A DNA stretch of 58,994 bases from an uncultured Bacteroides sp. (GCA_944320945.1 CALUJK010000128.1:1-58994), one strand, 5' to 3'. Counted from the stretch's first letter, positions 36,872 through 45,743 are shown. Numbers and translations: made by a program. The notes: generated from the sequence alone by a model not told the origin.

Positions 36872-36879
36872 TATCTTTG
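36872..36879 (+). promoter_or_regulatory. Candidate -7 box for the rRNA methyltransferase gene
   Basis: TATCTTTG, an exact match, lies 22 bases before the ATG at 36902. It fixes that start: the longer open frame back to 36773 would begin upstream of the promoter. Confidence 0.55.
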
Positions 36880-36901
36880 CAGAAACAAATGCGCGATAAT
36901 C

Positions 36902-38353
36902 ATGGAATTACCCATAGCTTTTACCAACGAGATGTCTGCTCTTTTGGGCAAACAGGAAGCAGAACAATTTCTGAACGCCTTGCAGGAAGAGGCACCGGTC
37001 AGCGTGCGGTTAAATGAAGAATTAAGAATGAAGAATGAAGAACGGGGAGTTGCCGAACCTGATTCTTCATTCTTCATTCTTAATTCTTCATCTCCCACCG
37101 TTCCCTGGTGTCCTTCAGGTCGTTATCTGGAGAGCCGTCCTTCGTTTACGTTTGACCCCTTGTTTCATGCCGGAGCATACTATGTGCAGGAGGCCTCGTC
37201 CATGTTTGTGGGAGAGGTGTTGCGGCAATGTTTGGGCGAAGCTCCTGTCCGGATGCTCGACCTTTGCGCTGCTCCGGGTGGAAAGTCCACTTTGGCGCGC
37301 AGTGTATTGCCGCCGGGCAGTCTGTTGGTGGCTAACGAAGTGATACGCACACGGGCACAAATACTGGCGGAGAACCTGACAAAGTGGGGACACCCCGATG
37401 TGGTGGTGTGCAATAACGACCCTGCTGATTTCGCTCCGTTGGAAGAACTGTTTGACGTGATATTGACCGATGTGCCCTGTTCCGGCGAAGGTATGTTCCG
37501 CAAGGATGCAGCAGCCGCGGACGAGTGGAGTCCGGAGAATGTTGAATTGTGCAGCCGTCGCCAACGGCGTATTCTGGCTGATGTGTGGCCAGCCTTGAAG
37601 CCGGGCGGATGGTTGATATACAGCACTTGTACCTATAATATACGCGAAGATGAGGAAAATGTGTTGTGGGCATGCCGCGAATTGGGTGCCGAACCGGTCT
37701 CTCTTCAAGTGCCTGATGCGTGGAATATTACGGGTTCCCTTTTGTCCGATGCGGCGCTTCCTGTTTATCGTTTTCTACCGCATAAGACGAAGGGAGAGGG
37801 ATTCTTTTTAGCCGTTCTGCGAAAGACGGAGGCGAGTCCGGTATCTGCTTCGGCCGGTCAGGTGCGTTCTTCCGCTCGGAGTGGAAAGAAACAGTCCGGC
37901 AAAGCAGCATCCTTCCCAAAAGATTTGTTGCAGCGGGCACATACATGGGTATGTGGTGTCGACGATTACGAATGGCTTACGGAAAATGGAGTGGCATCCC
38001 TCTTCCCGCAAGCCCATGTGGAGTTGTTGCCGTTGTTGCGTCGGCAACTTCGTGTGATGCAGGCAGGTGTTGCCGTCGGTGAAGTAAAGGGACGAGACTT
38101 GATTCCTCGCCATGCCCTTGCCATGAGCCGTCTGCTGAATGCAGAAGCTTTTCCGCGCGAGGAACTGTCTTATGAGCAGGCTGTGGCTTACTTGCGACGT
38201 GAAGCCATCGTATTGGACAATACCCATGCACCGGGATTTGTATTGGTGACTTATCAAGGCAGACCGTTGGGTTTTGTCAAGCAGGTGGGCAATCGTGCCA
38301 ACAATCTCTATCCGCAGGAGTGGCGCATCCGGAGTGAATACCGTGGTAATTAG
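36902..38353 (+). CDS. RsmB/RsmF-type 5-methylcytosine rRNA methyltransferase with inserted palindrome
   Basis: SAM-dependent rRNA cytosine-C5 methyltransferase of the NOL1/NOP2/Sun group, like RsmF (YebU). 483 residues from MELPIAF. SAM motif I is MLDLCAAPGGKSTLA near residue 117. The two catalytic cysteines lie in TDVPCSGEGMFRKD near 190 and in IYSTCTYNIREDEEN near 240. A C-terminal PUA-like region follows. Residues about 38-63 (NEELRMKNEE ... SSFFILNSS) are encoded by a perfect 29-bp inverted repeat and look like an in-frame insertion that the fold tolerates. The gene is convergent with the efflux operon. Confidence 0.93.
   Translation: MELPIAFTNEMSALLGKQEAEQFLNALQEEAPVSVRLNEELRMKNEERGVAEPDSSFFILNSSSPTVPWCPSGRYLESRPSFTFDPLFHAGAYYVQEASSMFVGEVLRQCLGEAPVRMLDLCAAPGGKSTLARSVLPPGSLLVANEVIRTRAQILAENLTKWGHPDVVVCNNDPADFAPLEELFDVILTDVPCSGEGMFRKDAAAADEWSPENVELCSRRQRRILADVWPALKPGGWLIYSTCTYNIREDEENVLWACRELGAEPVSLQVPDAWNITGSLLSDAALPVYRFLPHKTKGEGFFLAVLRKTEASPVSASAGQVRSSARSGKKQSGKAASFPKDLLQRAHTWVCGVDDYEWLTENGVASLFPQAHVELLPLLRRQLRVMQAGVAVGEVKGRDLIPRHALAMSRLLNAEAFPREELSYEQAVAYLRREAIVLDNTHAPGFVLVTYQGRPLGFVKQVGNRANNLYPQEWRIRSEYRGN
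37014..37091 (+). repeat. In-frame 29-bp perfect inverted repeat inside the rRNA methyltransferase gene
   Basis: Arms 37014-37042 and 37063-37091 are exact reverse complements around a 20-base spacer. Each arm is built of GAAGAAT-like units. The encoded peptide is LRMKNEE on one side and FFILNSS on the other, a pair seen repeatedly in Bacteroidetes proteins. It is likely a small palindromic mobile repeat (MITE-like). Confidence 0.85.
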
Positions 38354-38500
38354 TATAAACAAAATGTGTACTGTATTGCGTCCATTTGTTCCGAAGCCTT
38401 TTGGCTCGTGCTCCGAAAGGCTTCGGAGTAAATCCCCGTCACAATACCTTCTGAGGCGGTATAGGGCTACTTTTCCTTAAAGTAATGTATATATACAAAT
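38353..38500 (+). repeat. Dispersed intergenic repeat, copy B
   Basis: Starts at the methyltransferase stop codon (GTATAAACAAAA at 38353) and ends in the 22-base block 38479-38500 shared with copy A. Its hairpin, TCCGAAGCCTTT pairing with AAAGGCTTCGGA (38390-38401 with 38416-38427), keeps the loop GGCTCGTGCT but has a different stem sequence from copy A. Confidence 0.7.
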
Positions 38501-38506
38501 TAATGC

Positions 38507-38582
38507 TTATCACCCCGTAATCGGAGAGTGTCTAAGTCGGATTATACGACGTTTAGAGAGACTCCCGATTACGGGGTGATAA
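38507..38582. terminator. Bidirectional terminator between the methyltransferase gene and the efflux operon
   Basis: 18-bp perfect outer stem (38507-38524 with 38565-38582, TTATCACCCCGTAATCGG) with a further imperfect inner stem. It lies between the convergent genes ending at 38353 and 38602. Confidence 0.75.
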
Positions 38583-38601
38583 CTTTAAGACAAGGAAGTC
38601 G

Positions 38602-39798
38602 TTATAGCCGACTCTTGTACATCCGTGCCAGTGCTTTATGATATTGATTCTCCAACTGGAGCAGATTACCGCGGCTTTGGTATAGCACGGAAACTTCCAC
38701 AAAGTATTCTATCATGCTGATTTGTCCGGCGTCAAGTGCGCGGCGCAGCAGGGTGAGGTCTTGCTGATGGGCAAAGGCCTGGCGATACTCATCAATGGAT
38801 TTCGACAGGGTAGATGCTTCATCATAGAGTTGGCGCAGGGCGCCAGCTGCCTGAATACGTGCCCCGTCACGGCGGAAGTCGATGGACTGGACTTCAGTAC
38901 GAGCCGTGCGTACTTTCCCCCGATTTTGGAAGATGGGGAAGGAGAAGCCCACTACGATACCGTTCAGCGGATGGCGTGTCTCCGTATTGCGGCGGTAGCC
39001 TATCTCCAGATTGGGCAACCAACCTTGTTTGTTCAGTGAGAGTTGGCGACGGGCGGCGGCATGCTCATTTTCCAAGGCTTGTAGGGTAGGGTCGGCGGCG
39101 AGCAGTTCGTTGCACAAGGCAGGGAAGTCTGCCGGAAGAACCGCTTCTTCTGCCGGATATTCGGTCAGTTCCTGCATGACTAATGCTTCTCCGCCGTTCA
39201 ACTGGCGCAGCTCCTGTAGTTTGGCTTCCAGTGCCGTGCGGTTGGTGCGTGCCTCAGTGCGAACGTTTAGCAATTCCAAATTGATTTTGTTGGTCTCCAG
39301 TACATTGGCATCGCCTTGCTTCAGACGTTGCTGATAGAAGGCAGACAATTCTTCGGCATTACGCAACCGCTCGTCCAGCAATGCCTGTTGACGGTTGAGG
39401 AAGATGATGTCGAGACATACTTCTTTGGCCTGAAGCAATATCTGTTGGCGTGTAGTGGCGGCTTGAGCATCAAGTGCAGTGAAACGTTGTCGGTTCAGCT
39501 TGGCACGTGTGGTGTAGAGGGTTGGGAACTCCAGCCCTTGCGAGATAACTAACTCACCCACGGTGATGTTCTTGTCATCACTGTCCCACAGATGTGAGTA
39601 GGACAGTGTAGGGTCAGGCAGGTTGTTTTCCGCCTTCAGTGCCAGTTTCTGTGCCTCAATGGTGTGGGCAGATGCCTGAATCTCCTTGTTGTTAGTCTCT
39701 ATCTGGCGCAGCACGGCGTCGATGTCCGTACCTGCTGTTTGTGCCTGCATTCCTGCCGCGGGGGCAAGGAATGCAAGTAGGATGAATAGCTGTTTCAT
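38602..39798 (-). CDS. TolC-family outer-membrane efflux protein
   Basis: Outer-membrane channel of a tripartite efflux system. 398 residues with a signal peptide (to about residue 20) and two long coiled-coil repeats (about 25-190 and 215-390) rich in Ala, Gln and Leu heptads, typical of CusC/TolC-like proteins. Its ATG overlaps the stop of the pump gene (ATGA at 39795-39798), so translation is coupled. It is the last gene of the metal-efflux operon; the order lipoprotein, small Cys/His protein, adaptor, pump, channel suggests Cu/Ag or related metal export. Confidence 0.93.
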   Translation of the reverse strand: MKQLFILLAFLAPAAGMQAQTAGTDIDAVLRQIETNNKEIQASAHTIEAQKLALKAENNLPDPTLSYSHLWDSDDKNITVGELVISQGLEFPTLYTTRAKLNRQRFTALDAQAATTRQQILLQAKEVCLDIIFLNRQQALLDERLRNAEELSAFYQQRLKQGDANVLETNKINLELLNVRTEARTNRTALEAKLQELRQLNGGEALVMQELTEYPAEEAVLPADFPALCNELLAADPTLQALENEHAAARRQLSLNKQGWLPNLEIGYRRNTETRHPLNGIVVGFSFPIFQNRGKVRTARTEVQSIDFRRDGARIQAAGALRQLYDEASTLSKSIDEYRQAFAHQQDLTLLRRALDAGQISMIEYFVEVSVLYQSRGNLLQLENQYHKALARMYKSRL

Positions 39799-42700
39799 AA
39801 TTTCTTACGGTGAATCATTAAGTAAACGATTGGTATGATGAATCCATTGAGCAGGGTCGATGTCAACAGTCCGCCAAGGATGACCTTTGCCATGGGGCTT
39901 TGTATCTCATTGCCCGGCAGGTCGCCTCCCACAGCCAGCGGGATGAGGGCGAGGGCACTGGACAGCGCTGTCATCAGGATGGGATTCAGACGGTCCAGCG
40001 AACCGTGCAGCACGGCCTCGTACACACCATAACCTTCTTCCCGTTGCAGGTGATTGTAGTGGCTGACGAGTAACATACCGTTACGTGTGGCGATACCAAA
40101 CAATGATATAAATCCGATGATGGCCGGAATGCTGACCTCGCCCGTGGTGATGAGCAGGGCAAACACACCACCTATCAGCGCCAGCGGCAGGTTGATGAGG
40201 ATGACGGCACTCTCCCGCAGGCTGCGGAATTCATGATAAAGCAGTAGGAAGATGACCGCTATCGAGGCTAGTGACGTCAGCAGCAGTGTGCGACTGGCTG
40301 CCTGTTCGCTTTCAAACTGTCCGCCATATTCCACATGGTAGCCTTCGGGAAGGGTGACGTGTGAGTCGATGCGTTCCTGTATGTCGGTGACGGTACTGCG
40401 CAGGTCGCGGTCGTGTACATTGGCCGATACCACAATCTTGCGTTTTACGTTCTCGCGGCTGATGCTGTTGGGACCGGTGGTGGAGCGGATGTCTGCCACG
40501 TATGACAAAGGAATGGGGCCTTCTGTAGGTGAATCAATCATCAGGTCGGCAATACGATCGGCACGGTCGCGGCGGTCGTCGCGCACGCGGACGGTCAGGT
40601 CGAAACTCTTGCCGGCATCGTACACCTGTGATACGGCTTCGCCCGCCAGACATGCCTGTACGAATTCGGAGAACTGGGGCATGGTGATGCCATAGCGTGC
40701 CAGCATCTCGCGGCGCGGGCGGATAGTTAGCTGGGGGCGTTCTATTTGCTGCTCCACGGTGAGGTCGGCCACACCGGGCACGTCCTCAATGGCTTCGCGT
40801 ATTTCATTACCCAGCGTAAAGAGGCGATTCAGATCGTCACCAAACAGTTTGATGGCGATGTTGGCTTGTGTGCCGCTCAACATGGCATCGATACGGTGGC
40901 TGATGGGCTGGCCGATTTCCACGTTGGCACCTACCAGTGTGGAGAGCTTCCGGCGTACTTCGGCAGTCAGTTCGCTACGGCTGCGGTCGCGCAGTTCAAA
41001 GGGGGCTTCCAGTTCGCTGACGTTCACGCCAAGGGCATGTTCGTCCAATTCGGCACGTCCCGTCTTGCGTCCCACGGTCTGTATTTCGGGGATGGTGAGC
41101 AGCAACTCTTCGGCACGGCGTCCCAGTGCATCACTCTCCTCTAGGGAGATACCGGGCAGGGAGGAGACGTTGATGGTGAACGACCCTTCGTTGAACGGCG
41201 GCAAGAACGACCGTCCGAGGGTGAAGAACAAGCCTAATGCGACGAGAAAAATCAGCACGGTTGAAACCAGCACTTTACGGCGGTGGGACAGGGTGATGAC
41301 AAGCTGTCGCTCGTACCAACGCTTCATCCAGCGGGCTACGGCAGAGTCTCCGTTCTTCGCCCCATTTTCGTTGACAGATGCTTCTGATGCAGGCAGGGGG
41401 GAGGGCTGAGACGCAGTTACTGCCTCACTGGATGCATTGTTGTTGTCTCGTTCGGTGTGATTCATGTTGATGACACCATCCGGCTCTCCGCGCTTCTTCA
41501 GCAGGTAGGAGCAGAGTACGGGCGTCAGTGTCAGTGCCACCAGCGTGGATGCTGCCAGCGCTGTGATGAAAGCGATGCCCAGCGGTACCAGCATGCGTCC
41601 CTCCATGCCTGACAGAAAGAACAGCGGCACGAAGCTGACAATGATGATAAGCGTGGAGTTGAGTATCGGCATACGTACTTCGCGCGAAGCGTCGAATACC
41701 ACTTGCAGCACCGGTTTCCGGCGTTCGGCAGGCAGGGCGCGGTTCTCGTGCAGACGGCGGTAAACATTTTCCACATCGACAATGGCGTCGTCCACCAGTG
41801 AACCGATGGCTATGGCCAGACCTCCTAAACTCATGGTATTGATGGTGAAGCCCAGATAGTGCAGTACCAGCAGTGCCGCCACCATTGATAAGGGCAATGT
41901 CACCAGTGAGATGACCGTGGTACGCACATTGGCAAGAAAGAGGAAGAGGACAATGACCACGAAGATACCGCCTTCGATGAGTGATTTCTGCACGTTGCCG
42001 ATAGAACTTTCGATGAATCGGCTTTGGCGGAAGATGTCGGTTGATACACGTACATCGGGTGGCAGGTTCTTCTGGAGGTCGTGCAGGGCGGCTTCCAGTT
42101 TCTCGGTCAGTTCCAGTGTACTGGTGGCAGGTTGTTTGGTTACGGTCAGCAGTACGGCGTCCTTGCCGCGTTCCGAGGCAGTTCCCAGTTTGGGGGTCTT
42201 GCCGGCGATACGGATGTCTGCAATGTCTTCAATGTAGATAGGAGCAGGGGCTGTGTTGACATTGGTTGCGGCAGGCACTTTGATGACCGTCCGTCCCAAC
42301 TGTTGGGCATCGGTGGTGGATAACAGACCGCGCACGATGTATTCGTTGCCATATTCGTACAACACACCTCCGTTGGCATTCAGGTTCATGCCGCGGGTGG
42401 CAGCCAGCACGTCGGCCAGCGTCACTCCGCAGTGGCGCATACGGTCGGGGTCCAGTTCGATGACGTATTCTTTGATGTCACCGCCTAATACGGCTACCTG
42501 AGCCACACCACCTGTAGAGAGCAGTCGGGGACGGATGGTCCAGTCGGCCAGCGTACGCAGATCCAGCATGGAAGTGCTGTCGGCAGTCAGTCCCACAATC
42601 AGCATTTCGCCGAGGATGGATGATTGGGGACCCAGCGTAGGGCGTCCCACGGTAGGAGGCAGTGATTCACTGACTACTGCCAGCTTTTCGCTGACAATCT

Positions 42701-43022
42701 GTCGAGCCAGATATACGTCCGTGTCCCAGTCAAACTCCACCCACACTACGGAGAATCCGTTGGTGGATGAGGAGCGCACACGGCGGACGCCGGTAGCACC
42801 GTTGACGGCTGTTTCTACGGGGAAAGTGACGAGTTGTTCTACCTCTTCGGCGGCCATGCCGTTGGCTTCGGTCATAATGACTACCGTTGGCGCGTTGAGG
42901 TCGGGAAAGACATCAACGTCCGTGTGCATGGCTGTGTAGGTGCCACCCACCATGAGCAGCAGCGAACATACCAGCACCACGAGGCGGTTTCGCAGTGAAA
43001 AATGTATAATCTTGTTCAGCAT
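39795..43022 (-). CDS. CusA/CzcA-type heavy-metal RND efflux pump
   Basis: Proton-driven inner-membrane pump moving metal ions from periplasm or cytoplasm to the outer-membrane channel. 1,075 residues from MLNKIIHFSLRN; the longer frame to 43079 overlaps the adaptor gene. Twelve transmembrane helices in two repeats are evident. The TM4 segment AIGSLVDDAIVDVEN is nearer the HME4 (Cu/Ag) pattern than the DFGIIVDG of CzcA pumps. A hydrophilic, low-complexity insert (about 535-580, NNNASSEAVTASQ and ENGAKNGDS) lies in the cytoplasmic loop between the two halves. Metal specificity is inferred only. Confidence 0.94.
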   Translation of the reverse strand: MLNKIIHFSLRNRLVVLVCSLLLMVGGTYTAMHTDVDVFPDLNAPTVVIMTEANGMAAEEVEQLVTFPVETAVNGATGVRRVRSSSTNGFSVVWVEFDWDTDVYLARQIVSEKLAVVSESLPPTVGRPTLGPQSSILGEMLIVGLTADSTSMLDLRTLADWTIRPRLLSTGGVAQVAVLGGDIKEYVIELDPDRMRHCGVTLADVLAATRGMNLNANGGVLYEYGNEYIVRGLLSTTDAQQLGRTVIKVPAATNVNTAPAPIYIEDIADIRIAGKTPKLGTASERGKDAVLLTVTKQPATSTLELTEKLEAALHDLQKNLPPDVRVSTDIFRQSRFIESSIGNVQKSLIEGGIFVVIVLFLFLANVRTTVISLVTLPLSMVAALLVLHYLGFTINTMSLGGLAIAIGSLVDDAIVDVENVYRRLHENRALPAERRKPVLQVVFDASREVRMPILNSTLIIIVSFVPLFFLSGMEGRMLVPLGIAFITALAASTLVALTLTPVLCSYLLKKRGEPDGVINMNHTERDNNNASSEAVTASQPSPLPASEASVNENGAKNGDSAVARWMKRWYERQLVITLSHRRKVLVSTVLIFLVALGLFFTLGRSFLPPFNEGSFTINVSSLPGISLEESDALGRRAEELLLTIPEIQTVGRKTGRAELDEHALGVNVSELEAPFELRDRSRSELTAEVRRKLSTLVGANVEIGQPISHRIDAMLSGTQANIAIKLFGDDLNRLFTLGNEIREAIEDVPGVADLTVEQQIERPQLTIRPRREMLARYGITMPQFSEFVQACLAGEAVSQVYDAGKSFDLTVRVRDDRRDRADRIADLMIDSPTEGPIPLSYVADIRSTTGPNSISRENVKRKIVVSANVHDRDLRSTVTDIQERIDSHVTLPEGYHVEYGGQFESEQAASRTLLLTSLASIAVIFLLLYHEFRSLRESAVILINLPLALIGGVFALLITTGEVSIPAIIGFISLFGIATRNGMLLVSHYNHLQREEGYGVYEAVLHGSLDRLNPILMTALSSALALIPLAVGGDLPGNEIQSPMAKVILGGLLTSTLLNGFIIPIVYLMIHRKKL

Positions 43023-43038
43023 AGTGTTGTTGTCTTGG

Positions 43039-44226
43039 TTAATGTTCGTGTGTATGGGCAGGGATGGCGTTGGTGGCACCGGCCAGTTTCACTTGGTAGG
43101 CACCGCGTGTCACTACGCGGTCTCCCGGATGTACGCCCGATAGTATCTGTATGCGTTGACCGTCGTCTGCTCCCACGGTGACCGGTTGTTTGCGGTAGCA
43201 TTCTTCGTCTTCTTGCAGGTAAACGAAGAAGTTTCCTTGCTCCTCGGTCAGTGCTTCTCGGGGCAGAGCAATGGCGTCTGCAATAGGCTCGGATAACAGA
43301 TAAATTTCCACGTAAGTGCCGGGTATCAGTTCTTTGCTTCCGCTGATGTGGAAAGTGACAGGCAGGTAGTTGCTGCCTTGCTCTGCTGTGCGACCGACTG
43401 TCGGCTGTCCGCCGTTGAGGGATTCGGTGTCATATACATTATTATTATAAGGTGTGCGGAAATGTGCCCGGTGTATGTGGGGCAGGGAGGCAGCATAACG
43501 TTGCGACACGTCGGCACGCAGTTGCAGTCGGTTGCCACGCGTTAGGGTGGCTATGGGCTGTCCGGCCTGTATGTACTGCCCGTTGGCTACGGACAAGGTG
43601 CCGATATAGCCGTCTATGGGAGCTGTTATGCGTACGCCGTCGGGTTGTGTTTCACCCTCTTCAGTAGCTGTGCCGACTAACGATTCGTAATTGATGCGGG
43701 CATTTTCATAAGTTTCCTTAATGCGCAAGAACTCTTTTTCGGAGATAATCCGGTCGGGTAATAGTGACTGAGCACGTTCGTACTCCTTGCGGGCAGTTTC
43801 GTATGCGATGCGTGCTTTTACTACGGGGTCTCCTTCTGCCATCTGGCGGGAGGAAAGTGTGGCTACGGTAGCGCCTTTGGCAAAGAATGTGCCTTCGGCA
43901 ATTCCCTGCTTCAGGCTGACGATGCCGGAGACGGGGGCTGTCAGGTAGCTTTCCTCACCCGGAGCAGCCAGCAGTTGCCCGCCGGTCCGTATCACTTGGT
44001 GGAATGTTTCTGCTTGGACGGTACTGACTTCCACACCGGCGGCTTGGGCGCGGTCGGGCGGAAGAACGATTTCACCGTGTGCATGGGATTCGTAGGCAGC
44101 TTCTCCGTGTATATCATGTGCGGTGGTTTCGGCTGCATGGTCGTGTTCCTCGTGTTTGGAATCCGAGGAGTGGCAGGAGCCGAGCAAGCATAAAATGGCG
44201 GCTCCCAATAATATAAGTTTATTCAT
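43039..44226 (-). CDS. RND efflux periplasmic adaptor (CusB-like) lipoprotein with His-rich ends
   Basis: Membrane-fusion protein linking pump and outer-membrane channel. 395 residues. A lipobox (CLLGSC, Cys18) ends the leader. The N-terminal mature end is His-rich (EEHDHAAETTAHDIHG, then SHAHGE) and the C terminus ends PAHTHEH, unlike the standard adaptor and probably metal-binding. The core shows barrel-sandwich segments (ITAPIDGYIGTLSVANGQYI near 205) and a coiled-coil hairpin near 130-190. It ends 16 bases before the pump gene. Confidence 0.93.
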   Translation of the reverse strand: MNKLILLGAAILCLLGSCHSSDSKHEEHDHAAETTAHDIHGEAAYESHAHGEIVLPPDRAQAAGVEVSTVQAETFHQVIRTGGQLLAAPGEESYLTAPVSGIVSLKQGIAEGTFFAKGATVATLSSRQMAEGDPVVKARIAYETARKEYERAQSLLPDRIISEKEFLRIKETYENARINYESLVGTATEEGETQPDGVRITAPIDGYIGTLSVANGQYIQAGQPIATLTRGNRLQLRADVSQRYAASLPHIHRAHFRTPYNNNVYDTESLNGGQPTVGRTAEQGSNYLPVTFHISGSKELIPGTYVEIYLLSEPIADAIALPREALTEEQGNFFVYLQEDEECYRKQPVTVGADDGQRIQILSGVHPGDRVVTRGAYQVKLAGATNAIPAHTHEH

Positions 44227-44484
44227 AACATTGACTTTAAAGATTTTTATTCCAATAAGTAACGCTCTTCTGAGGCGTGGGCAAAGATAGTCTTTCCAAC
44301 AGCGCAGTTGAGTTGCAAAGTGGCAATGCGCGGAAAGGCATAGAGTGATGAGAGACTGAGAGATGTATCAGAATATGTATCGAATGATATTAGGAGTTGC
44401 CATTCTAAATAACACGAAAGAACTCCTGCTTCTGCTATTAGGAGATGCTTCATATGCGTTCAGCATGACAAAATGATAATCTTC
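44227..44484. other. 258-bp gap in the efflux operon, no gene
   Basis: Between the small Cys/His protein gene and the adaptor gene, both on the minus strand. The only open frame (44247-44453) has no family character and overlaps a dispersed repeat, so I see no gene. The repeat element at 44442-44470 lies at its right end. A promoter for the adaptor gene may lie here but none matches the consensus. Confidence 0.5.
44442..44470 (-). repeat. Dispersed 29-bp intergenic repeat, copy 1
   Basis: Differs at five positions from 52421-52449. Two pairs of those changes compensate: stem ATGCT/AGCAT here becomes ACCCT/AGGGT there while the 12-base loop is almost the same. A more distant pair forms the terminator at 13246-13315. 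It sits 15 bases beyond the stop of the Cys/His-rich gene. Confidence 0.65.
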
Positions 44485-44895
44485 TCAGGCGAGAATGGGA
44501 GGGGCACGGAGGCTCCAGCCTTGTAAGGGAAGCAAGGCGTGCAGATGTTCGATATAAGGTGGAAATGTATGTTGAGCATTTCCCTTAGTCAGGGGTTGAA
44601 AAAGTCCTGTAAGATTGATGAATGCGGGAAGTAAGTCAATAGGCAGTGGAGCCGGTGTCGGCATGGTTCGGATGGATGCCTGTTGATAATTGTGTGTGGA
44701 GGGGCAGCAGGTGTCACTGCAACAGTGGTGACAGGTGTCGTGGCAGGAATAATTAGAACAACCCCCTTCCGCCGGAATATCTGCTTTCATGCAGATGACG
44801 CCGTTGGCATGATGATGATGAGGCACAACCGGTGCCACTATCATCAGTAGGATGACGGTGCATAGCAGGCGGAAGATAATTGGGTGTTGTTTCAT
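44485..44895 (-). CDS. Small secreted Cys/His-rich protein of the metal-efflux operon
   Basis: 136 residues. A leader (to about residue 23) is followed by HHHHANG and a Cys/His cluster (CSNYSCHDTCHHCCSDTCC, residues about 46-64), a strong candidate for metal binding. The rest is Pro-rich with no visible domain. I recall DUF6769-like genes in this position in Bacteroidetes but am not sure of the family. Its start overlaps the stop of the preceding lipoprotein gene (ATGA at 44892-44895). A metallochaperone or periplasmic metal trap is inferred. Confidence 0.75.
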   Translation of the reverse strand: MKQHPIIFRLLCTVILLMIVAPVVPHHHHANGVICMKADIPAEGGCSNYSCHDTCHHCCSDTCCPSTHNYQQASIRTMPTPAPLPIDLLPAFINLTGLFQPLTKGNAQHTFPPYIEHLHALLPLQGWSLRAPPILA

Positions 44896-45713
44896 TTGCC
44901 GGTCTCCCGTTTCATTTTCTCTTGTACAAAGTTTATCTTGAGGCGTGCTTCTTGCATCTGCTTCTTGATTTCTTCAATGGAGGAGAGCAGGCGTGAAAGA
45001 CTCAGAACTGAGGCAGCTGCTTCGCGGTCGGCAGGCATCATGTTGGTGTGATAGGTGCGTTCGCCTAAGTATGTCACACGCAGATTCTTGTCTTTGTTCA
45101 AGGCAATGAACTCGATGACTCCTCCGTCCTGGCCGAGGCGGTAGTCGGCTTTCTCGATGTGTGTGCCTAAATCGGTCGTTTCATAACTGTCGCGTGAGGA
45201 GGGCGTTTCAGCATAACTGTCGTCAGGGGCGGTGACACGGACGGCAGTGTGATGGATATTACTTCCTCCGCAGTAGATGGAAGTTAAGGTCATGATCCCC
45301 CGTTCGTCGGTCTGAAAGCGTAGAAAACTACGTCCTAAGTTCTGTTCGATGACTTGTTTGGGATGCAGGTATCGGCCTAACTCTTCGTAGGCAGTGTCTT
45401 GTTCAAAAACGAACTGTTTGCTGGTCTTACTCAGTTCTTCCAGACGGACTTGCAACGTACTGTCTAAGTAGAGCAGTGAGCGTTGCTGTTCGGCTAATAC
45501 GACCTGTTGCATCAGACGGTTGCCTTCCCTGCGGGTGTCGTATGCTTTGGGATAAAGGGTTTTGATGCTGTCTATATGGAGCTTGGCTGCATTGTAGTCG
45601 CCTTGTTCATAGGCGATGCGAGCCTTGTCTAAGTATCGGGCTGCTTGACGGTCGGCGCTGCCGCAAGATACTAAAGCGGCGCATAAAGCTGACAGAAGAA
45701 AGAATGGTTTCAT
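44892..45713 (-). CDS. Lipoprotein with TPR/coiled-coil features, first gene of the efflux operon
   Basis: Not recognised. About 273 residues from MKPFFLLSAL, with a lipobox (ALVSC, Cys17). The N-terminal mature part (RYLDKARIAYEQGDYNAAKLHI) looks like one TPR unit. A beta-rich middle follows (about 95-215), and the C terminus is a predicted coiled coil (IEEIKKQMQEARLKINFVQE). The ATG four codons upstream (45725) is in frame, but a -7 box at 45736-45743 sits so close that the later start gives a more normal leader. The stop overlaps the next gene. Function in metal resistance is unproven. Confidence 0.72.
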   Translation of the reverse strand: MKPFFLLSALCAALVSCGSADRQAARYLDKARIAYEQGDYNAAKLHIDSIKTLYPKAYDTRREGNRLMQQVVLAEQQRSLLYLDSTLQVRLEELSKTSKQFVFEQDTAYEELGRYLHPKQVIEQNLGRSFLRFQTDERGIMTLTSIYCGGSNIHHTAVRVTAPDDSYAETPSSRDSYETTDLGTHIEKADYRLGQDGGVIEFIALNKDKNLRVTYLGERTYHTNMMPADREAAASVLSLSRLLSSIEEIKKQMQEARLKINFVQEKMKRETGK

Positions 45714-45735
45714 ATTCTTGAACATTAAACTGCGG

Positions 45736-45743
45736 CAAAAATA
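45736..45743 (-). promoter_or_regulatory. Candidate -7 box of the efflux operon
   Basis: Minus-strand TATTTTTG matches TAnnTTTG exactly, in the 120-bp divergent gap with the CCA-adding-type gene. The mRNA leader would be about 18 bases to the preferred ATG. Confidence 0.5.

Noticed and set aside
36773-36901. Longer N terminus for the rRNA methyltransferase
   Set aside because: The extension starts before the -7 box at 36872 and shows no family similarity; the ATG at 36902 fits orthologue starts.
44247-44453. Small open frame in the gap before the adaptor gene
   Set aside because: No domain, overlaps a repeat, and no conserved start context.
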